This document shows, piece by piece, positions 33,308 to 41,106 of a stretch of DNA of 43,958 bases; the stretch's first letter is position 1; the number at the start of each line of letters is the position of its first letter. The notes beneath the pieces were generated by a model. The model was not told where the DNA came from, made no database searches, and saw only the letters and a program-made list of their open reading frames with translations. A program made the translations under genes and the position numbers. The stretch is from an uncultured bacterium (GTDB lineage: Bacteria > Cyanobacteriota > Vampirovibrionia > Gastranaerophilales > Gastranaerophilaceae): positions 1 to 43,958 of the forward strand of contig CATXCB010000016.1 of the NCBI GenBank assembly GCA_958366705.1, read 5' to 3'.

Positions 33308-34609
33308 TTAACCATTATACTCTTTTATAAATATATCTGCCCATTTTATTAAAGTAGGAATTTCATATGGTTTTGGTAAATATAAATCGGCTCCGGTGTT
33401 TAGAACTAATTCTTTGTCATGTATAATTGAAGTTGCAATAATTTTTGTATTTTTTAATTTTTCGTTTTGTTTTATTTTGTAACACAAATTTAAGCCGTTC
33501 TTCTTTTCTAGATCTCCGGCATCAATAATAACCAAAGCCGGTATGTCCGCAGCTTCCGGCATTGTATACTCCGAAATTATTGATGTTTCATACCCTTGAA
33601 GTTTTAGTATAGTATTTAATAAAATTCCAAGAGCTTCATCGGTCTCAAATATCAGTATTCTATTATTAAATTCTCGTTCAAGTACACAATTTTCTCCGGA
33701 GAGTTTAGGTCTTTCAATTAAATAATTTGAACGACAAGCGACATCAGCCATATCATGAACTTGTACTAATGTATTCAATATATGAGTAGTATCTCTATAG
33801 TTAATAAATTCGTTGGTAATAACGCCTATTGTTGAGTGTACAAAATTTGCTCTTCGACCGGCAAATTCATCACCCTGTAAAATCATATATCCTCTGTCTA
33901 AATCGTGTTCTGCATAAAACTTGTTTGCAACAGAGTCAAATGCAAAAATTAGAAACCGTGCCAATTTTTCAGATTTTAATGGGTTTGTGATAACGAAAAA
34001 TACGTTTTCAGTCAGTTGTCCAAGATAATCGTTTTCATCCAATGATGCTTTAATTATAGCGCCATAAGTTTGTAATAATTTGTCAGAAGCAAGTTCTGTA
34101 TAACCCTGCTTGTAGTTGTCAAAGTTTTCGATACTTATATACAACATTGCCCATTTATCGTCTTCTGATAATTTTCTTTTTATTGCACGCATTGTATAGT
34201 TTTTATTTGGCAGTAATTGTTTTGTATCTAAATTGGATTCAAATTCGCGTCTGAGATGTGCACGCATTCGAACTTTAAATTCATCAGGATTTACCGGTTC
34301 TGATAAAAAATCATCAGCTCCGCTATCTAAAACTTTAATTCTGTCATTAAAATCTGCAGATTTTGACATCGCAACAATAATTGGGCGCATATTATATGTT
34401 AGTGCCCTGACTTGTTTGCAAAAATCAGATAAATCATTATCGAAACTATCAGAGATAATAATTAAATCAGGTTCTTTATCCTGAATAATTTTTATCGCAG
34501 TAATCAAATCTTTAGATATCATTACATAATTTGAATCGGTTTCTAATAATTTTTTATACTTTGTAGATAATTCTAATCTTTTATCAATAATGAGTGTTAC
34601 TGATTGCAT
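33308..34609 (-). CDS. Response regulator: REC, degenerate GGDEF, REC
   Basis: A 433-residue protein. The first receiver (1-120) keeps a phospho-acceptor-like Asp54 but has Glu104 in place of the conserved Lys (FLSEP) and lacks the paired N-terminal acids, so it is probably degenerate. The middle (about 135-295) has a diguanylate-cyclase-like fold, but the site of GGDEF reads QLTENVFFVI, so no cyclase activity is expected. The second receiver (about 316-433) looks intact: acidic pair in FETDEA, Asp363 in LVIIDAGD, Lys413 in LPKP. No DNA-binding domain. Its start overlaps the kinase gene by 13 bases (GAGG before the ATG). Confidence 0.8.
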   Translation of the reverse strand: MQSVTLIIDKRLELSTKYKKLLETDSNYVMISKDLITAIKIIQDKEPDLIIISDSFDNDLSDFCKQVRALTYNMRPIIVAMSKSADFNDRIKVLDSGADDFLSEPVNPDEFKVRMRAHLRREFESNLDTKQLLPNKNYTMRAIKRKLSEDDKWAMLYISIENFDNYKQGYTELASDKLLQTYGAIIKASLDENDYLGQLTENVFFVITNPLKSEKLARFLIFAFDSVANKFYAEHDLDRGYMILQGDEFAGRRANFVHSTIGVITNEFINYRDTTHILNTLVQVHDMADVACRSNYLIERPKLSGENCVLEREFNNRILIFETDEALGILLNTILKLQGYETSIISEYTMPEAADIPALVIIDAGDLEKKNGLNLCYKIKQNEKLKNTKIIATSIIHDKELVLNTGADLYLPKPYEIPTLIKWADIFIKEYNG

Positions 34610-35343
34610 TTTATCCTCGCTTGTTCTTCTATAGTTAATATCGGCATGCTCACTTTAAAAGTTATTTTACTTAGATTGGAACCGTCGTTTAACTCTTTTG
34701 ACGAAACTGAAATTTTTCCATGCATTTTTTCAACTAAATTTTTGGTAATATATAATCCCAAACCGCTACCTTGAACTTTTCTGGTTAATGGATTATCTAT
34801 TCTTGAAAATTTAGTAAAAATTTTTTCATAATCAGTTTGATTAATACCTAATCCTGTATTTGAAATACTTATTACAACATAACTGTTTTCAATTGTTGTA
34901 ATAATTTTTATTCTATAATCTCCCAAAGAATATTTTGCACTGTTTTCAATTAAATTAGTAAGTATTTGTTGAAATTTATCTTTATCTACAAAGATATCGG
35001 GAAGATTTTGCTTATGTTGAAAATCAAATTTGCAATGCGGGTACTGATTTTTTACAATTGATATAATTTGTTCAATAGGTTGTTGTACAGATATTTCACT
35101 ATAGCAAATTAGACTATTGTTTGATTTTAATTTTGTTACAGATAACATATTTTCAACCATATTTATCAAACGATTAGACTGCTCTTCAATAATTTTAATA
35201 AATTTTTTCTTACTATCTTCATCTAATCTATCCCAAGATGCGAGCATTGTTTGAGAAAATCCACGAATAGAAGTCAATGGGGTTCGCAGTTCGTGACTCA
35301 CTGTAGATATAAAATCTTCATAATTTTGTTCAATCTCATTCAT
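34597..35343 (-). CDS. Histidine kinase without sensor domain
   Basis: A 248-residue cytosolic kinase consisting only of HisKA (about 8-75, phospho-accepting His17 in SHELRTPLTS) and HATPase_c (about 105-240: NLIENSAKYS N-box, SNTGLG G1, GSGLGLYIT G2). No membrane helix, PAS or GAF precedes it, so the signal must come from a partner. It overlaps the receiver protein, its likely phosphate acceptor. The start shows TATAAT then six bases then ATG, the leaderless pattern. Confidence 0.92.
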   Translation of the reverse strand: MNEIEQNYEDFISTVSHELRTPLTSIRGFSQTMLASWDRLDEDSKKKFIKIIEEQSNRLINMVENMLSVTKLKSNNSLICYSEISVQQPIEQIISIVKNQYPHCKFDFQHKQNLPDIFVDKDKFQQILTNLIENSAKYSLGDYRIKIITTIENSYVVISISNTGLGINQTDYEKIFTKFSRIDNPLTRKVQGSGLGLYITKNLVEKMHGKISVSSKELNDGSNLSKITFKVSMPILTIEEQARIKCNQ

Positions 35344-35355
35344 AAATCTATTATA
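35344..35355 (-). promoter_or_regulatory. Leaderless-type -10 box of the histidine kinase
   Basis: On the minus strand TATAAT (35355-35350), AGATTT, then ATG at 35343. Six-base spacing, perfect hexamer, no ribosome site. Confidence 0.6.
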
Positions 35356-35560
35356 ACAAATTTTTTGCAGAAAACCTGTTATATTAACAATATTTTAACT
35401 AACAAAGTTAAGTACGATGTAATTTACTTGCGGAGTTTTGGTATTGCAGATAAAGAGTTAATGATGTATCTACGTGCGTAGCACACTGAAATGATAGCCT
35501 CACGAATTAAACATTATACAACTAAATGCAGACTAAAACATATAACAACAGACAAGTAAA

Positions 35561-35600
35561 CAAAATAAAAAGACGGTAATATAACCGTCTTTTTATTTTG
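35561..35600. terminator. Terminator after the HEAT-repeat gene
   Basis: A perfect 17-bp inverted repeat (arms 35561-35577 and 35584-35600, GACGGT/ACCGTC core with A- and T-runs) around a 6-base loop. It is 20 bases from the HEAT-repeat stop and could act on both strands. Confidence 0.88.
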
Positions 35601-35619
35601 TTAAAATTTCTAATTATTC

Positions 35620-36477
35620 TTAAAAAGTACCTGCTGGTTTTTTCTGAGCTGTAGCTCCAGGAATTGACTGCCAATTTGCTGCCATAATTTTTTTGAATGA
35701 TTTTAAAGCTGTATCTTCTAATTCGCCTAATTCTTCAGCTTCCATAATCAATTCTCTCAATGGCATCAATGCTCTTGGATCTCTTAAGACACCAAGTGCT
35801 GCAGCAGCACCAGCTCTAACCAATTCATTTTCAGAATGGTTTTTCATAACATCAATCAACGCAGGAACAGCTTTTGTATCATTCAATTTACCTAATGAAG
35901 TTACTGCATAAATTCTTACGTTTACCCATTCGTCATATAACATATTAATAATTTTATCAACAGCCTTTTTATTGCCAATTTCGCCTAAAGCTCTTGTAGC
36001 ATCACATCTTACATTAACTTTTTCGTGATCTAAAGATGCAATCAAAGCATCAGTTGCAACATCACCAATTTCAATCAAAGCATCAGTTGCAGTAATACAA
36101 ACTTGAGGGTTTTCATCATTTAAAGATTCAACCAGCGGTTCAACAACAATAGCACCGCCTAAACGACCCAATGCACGAGCTGCACGAACACGAACATCAA
36201 CGTTTCTATCTTCGCGTAAAGATTCAATCAAGTGAGTTGTTGCAGCTGAATCACCCAGTTCACCTAAAGCTCTTGCTGCATATAAACGTACTGAACCGTT
36301 TTTATCATGCTTTAATACATCAATCAAAGGTTCAACAGCTTTAGAATCACCCATTTCGCCTAAGATACGAGCTGCATTGTATCTTACTTTTTCTGAATTA
36401 CTTGTTCTTAAATCGTTTAGTAATTCATCGAATGATTTTTTCACTTGTTTTTTCTTACTGTTCACACTAATTGTCAT
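35620..36477 (-). CDS. HEAT-repeat (PBS lyase-like) protein
   Basis: A 285-residue protein made of about eight HEAT repeats of 31 residues with the unit VRxxAARALGELGDxxAVEPLI (for example NSEKVRYNAARILGEMGD and SVRLYAARALGELGDSA). This pattern is the one of phycobilisome-lyase-like HEAT proteins, frequent in cyanobacteria and relatives, here acting as a binding scaffold as no phycobilisome exists. No signal peptide. The end is GATAQKKPAGTF. GGAGG precedes the ATG. The neighbours are kinases, so it may serve signalling, but that is inference from position. Confidence 0.88.
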   Translation of the reverse strand: MTISVNSKKKQVKKSFDELLNDLRTSNSEKVRYNAARILGEMGDSKAVEPLIDVLKHDKNGSVRLYAARALGELGDSAATTHLIESLREDRNVDVRVRAARALGRLGGAIVVEPLVESLNDENPQVCITATDALIEIGDVATDALIASLDHEKVNVRCDATRALGEIGNKKAVDKIINMLYDEWVNVRIYAVTSLGKLNDTKAVPALIDVMKNHSENELVRAGAAAALGVLRDPRALMPLRELIMEAEELGELEDTALKSFKKIMAANWQSIPGATAQKKPAGTF

Positions 36478-36811
36478 TATTTTCCTCCGACACTACAATA
36501 AATATTCACTCCTACTTTTATATTAAAAATTTTTTGCGAATATTATTGCCTTTTTTGTTATATCTTTGTTAAATTTGTTTACAATTCATAAATTATTGTG
36601 ATTTTCCTACTACTTATACTTTTGATGCCAGAAAATTGATTAAGGGTAACACTGACACTTATTTATTTTGTACTACTATAATAACACATTTTTTGACTTT
36701 ATTCCTCAATTATATAAATTATTTTAAAAATTTTTGTAATTGTTTTTATAAAAATAGTGCTGATTATTAAATAAATAAAAAACCTCTGTAACAAAAGTTA
36801 ACCCTTTACTA
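36478..36811. other. AT-rich gap between HEAT gene and sensor kinase
   Basis: This 334-base stretch has no open frame of note. It must hold the leader and promoter of the leftward HEAT gene; TATTATAGT near 36680 on the minus strand is a possible -10 box but would imply a leader of about 200 bases. Nothing else stands out. Confidence 0.5.
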
Positions 36812-38467
36812 CTAACATTTGATAGTAATAACAAATTCCGTACCAACACCTAATTCACTATACACTTGAATTTTACCATTATGTTTGTCAATAATCTTCT
36901 GGCTAATTGCCAAACCCAAACCGGTGCCGACACCTACTCCTTTTGTAGTATAACCTACAGTAAAAATTTTATTTATATTTTCTTTTGAAATTCCCTGACC
37001 ATTATCCCTAATTTTTACTATTAGATTATTATCACTATACTCAGTAACAATAACAATTTTTCCATGCTCCTTTATTGCCTGACATGCATTTACAAGGATA
37101 TTTGTAAACACCTGATTAAGCATATTCGGATAACATTTTATCGGTGGAATATCACCGTAATGTTTTTCAATTTCTACTTTATTTTTTGTTTCATGACTAA
37201 TTAAATCAAGTGTTAAATCCAACTCTTTATTAATATTAGCTTCTTGCAAATCAGCTTCATCTAATCTGACAAATTTTTTCAAAGAAATCACAATATTACT
37301 TATTCTTTGGATTGCTTCTTTATCAATAGAATTAATTTGTTTAAACATTTCTTTGACATCACCCTGTTCTATTTGTTCAATTAATTTAGCCATAATCGAA
37401 TTATTTGACTTAATTGAAGCAACAGGAGTATTAATTTCGTGAGCAACACCAGCTATAAGCTGCCCTAACGACGCCATTTTTTCTGAATTTATCAACTGCA
37501 ATTGAGTTTCTTTCAACTCATCGAGCGCTTGCTTTAAATCCTTCACGTTTTTAGCATTTTTTTGATACAATTCTGCTCTAATGATTGCGTTACCAAGCTG
37601 TGATGATACAGCGTCAAGAATCTCTATTTCCTCGTTAAGTTCACGTTTTTGGTAACTCAATAAAACTAAAACGCCTATCATTTTTTGAAGATGAAAAATA
37701 GGAACAATAATTCGCAAGACAGACTGTTTATAAGGCTCTGCTCCAATATATTCCATTAGAGAATAACTTGTCGAAATTCTGCCTGCGTATAGATATTTCA
37801 TAGAACGCTCATCAAAAGAAATTTTTGTATTTTTAGATAAACTATTTTCTCCATAAGTTTCTTCAATACAAAATCCACCATCACAAGAAGATGCATAATA
37901 CGCCCTAAAACATCCAAACATAATAGAAAGCTCTTTTAATGCAGAATTCAATATCATTGAAATATCCATTGACTCTCTTATAATATTTGAAACTTTATTA
38001 ATGAGTGCAATCTTAAAAGCCTGCGACTGAGCTTTTTGACGAATTTTTTGCAATTCATCATTCTCTTCTTCCAGTTTTAATAATTTATCCCTGTACGATT
38101 CTTGAATTTTTTGATTATCTCGCAGCAAAACATCAGAACTTACATCTACCAAAAATATAATTGTATAAACACCCCGTTTAACAGCTGTCAAATCATAAAA
38201 CGAACTATATGATGATGAAGATGTATAAAAAACTCTTGCAAAAAAATTCTCTTTTGAAACAATCGCCTGAAATACAGGAGAATATAAATCAACATTTTCA
38301 CTATCCATAGGACAGAAATCAAAATTCATTTTATGAGCAAATTTTCGAATGTCCCCAAACTGAGGAAATACACGACAAAAAGTGTTGTTTTTAAAAACAA
38401 CATCCTCATAATTTCTTATAACTATTACAGGATCCCTATACTGATTAAAAAAGTCAAACTTTTTCAT
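36812..38467 (-). CDS. Sensor histidine kinase with PAS- and GAF-like domains
   Basis: A 551-residue cytosolic kinase. Residues 1-115 look like a PAS-type sensor, followed by a coiled coil (about 120-155), a GAF-like domain (about 160-300), a second coiled coil, HisKA with His343 in GVAHEINTPVAS, and HATPase_c (NILVNACQAI N-box, DNGQGIS G1, GVGTGLGLAIS G2). No membrane helix, so it senses an internal cue. No response regulator is adjacent on the same transcript; the REC protein at 33.3-34.6 kb is a candidate. The ATG at 38467 lies six bases after TATAAT, without Shine-Dalgarno. Confidence 0.9.
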   Translation of the reverse strand: MKKFDFFNQYRDPVIVIRNYEDVVFKNNTFCRVFPQFGDIRKFAHKMNFDFCPMDSENVDLYSPVFQAIVSKENFFARVFYTSSSSYSSFYDLTAVKRGVYTIIFLVDVSSDVLLRDNQKIQESYRDKLLKLEEENDELQKIRQKAQSQAFKIALINKVSNIIRESMDISMILNSALKELSIMFGCFRAYYASSCDGGFCIEETYGENSLSKNTKISFDERSMKYLYAGRISTSYSLMEYIGAEPYKQSVLRIIVPIFHLQKMIGVLVLLSYQKRELNEEIEILDAVSSQLGNAIIRAELYQKNAKNVKDLKQALDELKETQLQLINSEKMASLGQLIAGVAHEINTPVASIKSNNSIMAKLIEQIEQGDVKEMFKQINSIDKEAIQRISNIVISLKKFVRLDEADLQEANINKELDLTLDLISHETKNKVEIEKHYGDIPPIKCYPNMLNQVFTNILVNACQAIKEHGKIVIVTEYSDNNLIVKIRDNGQGISKENINKIFTVGYTTKGVGVGTGLGLAISQKIIDKHNGKIQVYSELGVGTEFVITIKC

Positions 38468-38479
38468 AACAAAATTATA
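38468..38479 (-). promoter_or_regulatory. Leaderless-type -10 box of the sensor kinase
   Basis: On the minus strand TATAAT (38479-38474), TTTGTT, then ATG at 38467. Perfect hexamer at six-base spacing. Confidence 0.6.
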
Positions 38480-38562
38480 TGGCAATAATTTATTTTAAGC
38501 AATTTATTAAATATCTATTACCCATAAATAAACAAGGAAAATGTAAAAACAGTTAAACAGAA

Positions 38563-38805
38563 TTATATATCCTGAAATAAATCTTGAACTTTAATATTCA
38601 ATGCTGCGGCAATTTCGCAGACCATAGCAATACTCGGGGCCTTTTCTGCTCTTTCTATGCAACCTATATAATTTCTAGCACTGGAGATACTAAAAGCCAA
38701 TTCTTCCTGCGACATTTTACAGAACTTTCTGGCTTTACGAATATTCCGACCAAGCTGCTTATATATTTTGTCATACTTACTTTTGTCAATACTCATACCA
38801 CCCAT
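38563..38805 (-). CDS. XRE-family transcriptional regulator
   Basis: An 80-residue protein that is essentially one Cro/CI helix-turn-helix: NIRKARKFCKMSQEELAFSI (first helices), ARNYIGCIERAEKAPSIAMVCEIAAALNIKVQDLF. Such proteins bind DNA as dimers. The start is the ATG at 38805 or the in-frame ATG at 38796; neither has a clear ribosome site. A 19-base inverted repeat covers the start, suggesting the protein represses its own gene. It stands alone, between the kinase and deoB. No toxin or phage gene is near. Confidence 0.85.
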   Translation of the reverse strand: MGGMSIDKSKYDKIYKQLGRNIRKARKFCKMSQEELAFSISSARNYIGCIERAEKAPSIAMVCEIAAALNIKVQDLFQDI

Positions 38806-38813
38806 TGTGGTAT
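38795..38813. promoter_or_regulatory. Candidate autoregulatory operator at the XRE start
   Basis: ATACCAC-5-GTGGTAT is a perfect 7-bp inverted repeat overlapping the start codons of the XRE gene. A further TACCACC half-site lies at 38831-38837. This is a typical position for dimer binding by a small XRE protein. Confidence 0.5.
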
Positions 38814-38985
38814 ATTTTTGCCTAGGTATCTACCACCTATATAGTATCGTAAGTAACGAGTTTTCAAACAACACAAAATAAAATTAAATATCATAATTTT
38901 TTAGTCAATTTAGCGCTACAATAAATTCCCATTTACCCTGAAACAGCATTTGTGTTAATATAATATACACAAAGGGGGAAATGAA

Positions 38986-40167
38986 ATGGAAAAGACTAGA
39001 GCAATTATAATGGTTATTGATTCAATGGGAATAGGTGCAATGCCTGACTGTAAAGATTTTGGAGATATTCCTGAATGCAATACTCTAAAACATGTATGCG
39101 AATTTAACAACGGCTTGAACGTACCTAATCTTGAAGCAATGGGGCTTGGCAATATTCAAAACTTTGCAGGAATAAAAAAAGTAGAAACTCCAACAGCAAC
39201 ATATGCTACTCTGGTCGAAAAATCAAAAGGGAAAGATACTACAACAGGTCACTGGGAAATCGCAGGTATAACTTTGGACAGACCATTTGCAACATTTCCA
39301 AACGGATTTCCGGATGAACTTATTGACAAATTTATAAAAGAAACAAATTGCGGCGGAATTCTTGCCAACCGTCCGGCAAGCGGTACAGCTATCATTGAAG
39401 AGTTAAATACAGAACACCATGCTACAAAATTTCCTATTATTTATACATCTGCAGACAGTGTATTCCAAATTGCAGTTGATACCGACGTAATTCCACTGGA
39501 AACTCTTTACAAATGGTGTGAAATAGCCCGCAAAATCTTAACAGAAGATGATTACTATGTATCAAGAGTAATCGCTCGTCCTTACAAAATTATTGACGGC
39601 AAACCTACAAGAATTTCTAAAGACAGAAGAGATTATTCTATTGAACCGCCTCAACCGACTTTGTTAAATGAAGTAAAAGACAACGGCGGAAAAGTTATTG
39701 GTATTGGAAAAATTGAAGATATATTTTCAAAATCAGGAATAACCCATGCCATCCACACAGGTTCGAATAAAGAGGGACTTGAACTAACTCTAAAAGCAAT
39801 AAAAAATGAACTTCCTCTGGAAGATATTGCTTATGAAAAAAACAAAGAATATAATGAACAGGAGATTATATTTACCAATCTTGTGGATACAGACATGCTT
39901 TACGGGCATAGAAATGATGCAAAAGGTTACGGAAAAGCAATTGAAGAAATTGATACATACATCAAGCCTATCATAGACGCAATGGAAGAATATGACTTAT
40001 TAATAATCACTGCAGATCATGGTTGCGACCCTACAGTTCCAGGAACCGACCACACCAGAGAAAAAGTTCCGTTTTTAATGTATGCCAAATCATTGCCGTC
40101 CAATGGAAACCTTGGAGAAATAGAAGGTTTTGACACAATTGCAAGCTTTATTAGAGACTGGTTATAA
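38986..40167 (+). CDS. deoB: Phosphopentomutase
   Basis: A 393-residue Mn-dependent enzyme of the alkaline-phosphatase superfamily that interconverts (deoxy)ribose 1- and 5-phosphate in nucleoside salvage. DeoB signatures: IIMVIDSMGIGAMPD near the N-terminus (metal Asp), GKDTTTGHWEIAG with the phosphorylated Thr (about 86-90), the cap region RPASGTAIIEEL, DTDMLYGHRND and the metal-binding ADHGCDPTVPGTDHTRE near the end. Length normal. AGGGGG precedes the ATG and TAATATAATATAC is its likely -10 region. With upp it points to nucleoside scavenging. Confidence 0.96.
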   Translation: MEKTRAIIMVIDSMGIGAMPDCKDFGDIPECNTLKHVCEFNNGLNVPNLEAMGLGNIQNFAGIKKVETPTATYATLVEKSKGKDTTTGHWEIAGITLDRPFATFPNGFPDELIDKFIKETNCGGILANRPASGTAIIEELNTEHHATKFPIIYTSADSVFQIAVDTDVIPLETLYKWCEIARKILTEDDYYVSRVIARPYKIIDGKPTRISKDRRDYSIEPPQPTLLNEVKDNGGKVIGIGKIEDIFSKSGITHAIHTGSNKEGLELTLKAIKNELPLEDIAYEKNKEYNEQEIIFTNLVDTDMLYGHRNDAKGYGKAIEEIDTYIKPIIDAMEEYDLLIITADHGCDPTVPGTDHTREKVPFLMYAKSLPSNGNLGEIEGFDTIASFIRDWL

Positions 40168-40263
40168 GAAAATTTCTTTTAAAGCTGGAAAATTTTAATT
40201 TTTTGTTATATAATTTTTTTGTGGACATTTTCCACAGGTTGTAAAAAAATAAGGAGAAATAAA

Positions 40264-40440
40264 ATGACAGTAAAAGTTAACGATTCTTGTATCGGATGCG
40301 GCGCTTGCGAATCTATTTGTTCTGAAGTATTTTCAATTGATGGTATCGCTCAAGTTAATGAAGCTGCAGTAGCTGATAACATTGATTGCGTTAAAGAAGC
40401 TGCAGATGCATGCCCGGTTAGCGCTATCGAAGTAGAATAA
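40264..40440 (+). CDS. Ferredoxin, single [4Fe-4S] type
   Basis: A 58-residue electron carrier. CIGCGACESIC at residues 9-19 and CP late (ADACPVSAIEVE) give four cluster ligands, and the two remaining cysteines (in ESIC and IDCVK) fit the disulfide seen in monocluster ferredoxins such as that of Thermotoga. Very acidic. AAGGAG lies eight bases before the ATG at 40264; earlier in-frame codons are in the leader. It may serve fermentative or hydrogenase-type redox enzymes not in this window. A terminator follows. Confidence 0.93.
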   Translation: MTVKVNDSCIGCGACESICSEVFSIDGIAQVNEAAVADNIDCVKEAADACPVSAIEVE

Positions 40441-40465
40441 TTATAATTTCTATTAAAAATAAAAA

Positions 40466-40498
40466 AGCGGTTTGTTGTTTAACAAACCGCTCTTTTAT
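40466..40498 (+). terminator. Terminator after ferredoxin
   Basis: AGCGGTTTGTT (40466-40476) and AACAAACCGCT (40481-40491) form an 11-bp stem with a 4-base loop, followed by CTTTTATTTT. A-runs on the left make it usable from the other side, where the gene ending at 40519 converges. Confidence 0.88.
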
Positions 40499-40518
40499 TT
40501 TAGTTTTATATTATTCCC

Positions 40519-40917
40519 TTAAAAAGAACAAATCATGACAAGCTCTTTTCCATTATCTCTGGCTTCCTGAATAGCTGCATCTTGAGATAACTGTTCAATA
40601 CTGTCACCGTTCAATACACCCTGAACACTACAATTCATTCTTGTACCGCCATTATTATTCGAATTGCTCATCTCATCCAGTCTTCTTGATAAAGATTCAA
40701 CCCTCATTGACAAATCTTCCAATTGATAATTATCTTGAGATATTGCCTCATGTTCTTCTGCTTTTTCAATATCCACCTCTTCAGTTTGAGCCTGCTGTTT
40801 AGATTGAAGTTTAGTTTCAGAAGCGTCTCTGGTATTTGAATATATTGCAGCAATTATAAATACAAACATTGCCAAAAAAATTATTGTTAAAATTTTAAAC
40901 TTATTAAGCCCATCCAT
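40519..40917 (-). CDS. Single-pass membrane protein with coiled coil
   Basis: A 132-residue protein: one membrane helix near the N-terminus (FKILTIIFLAMFVFIIAAIYS, about 6-26), then a Gln/Glu-rich segment and a coiled coil (about 60-90, YQLEDLSMRVESLSRRLDEMS). The C-terminal 40 residues contain two cysteines (MNCSVQGV and VMICSF) and have no known fold. The start is the ATG at 40917, with GGAGGAG six bases upstream; in-frame codons further upstream have no ribosome site. Function unknown. Confidence 0.7.
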   Translation of the reverse strand: MDGLNKFKILTIIFLAMFVFIIAAIYSNTRDASETKLQSKQQAQTEEVDIEKAEEHEAISQDNYQLEDLSMRVESLSRRLDEMSNSNNNGGTRMNCSVQGVLNGDSIEQLSQDAAIQEARDNGKELVMICSF

Positions 40918-41106
40918 CAATTTCTCCTCCGCCTTAAAACTCAAAAACATTTTAGCATAAAATATAGTATTAAGGCTAGTGTGAAGTTTAAAAAACATAA
41001 AAATATCCTCTATGCCTGATATACATCTATAAGTTGCAATTTGTAAGTGTTTGTAATAAATTAAACTTGTATAGACATGTTCACTTTATAAAGGAGGAAG
41101 CTATAT

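Noticed and set aside
33895..33900. A GDEF string in the REC protein (residues 246-249) as a cyclase site
   Set aside because: It is at the wrong place in the fold; the proper hairpin position, about 195-207, reads LTENVFF, so it is a coincidence.
38563..38805. Toxin-antitoxin system around the XRE protein
   Set aside because: No small toxin-like gene lies adjacent on the same strand; the neighbours are a kinase and deoB.
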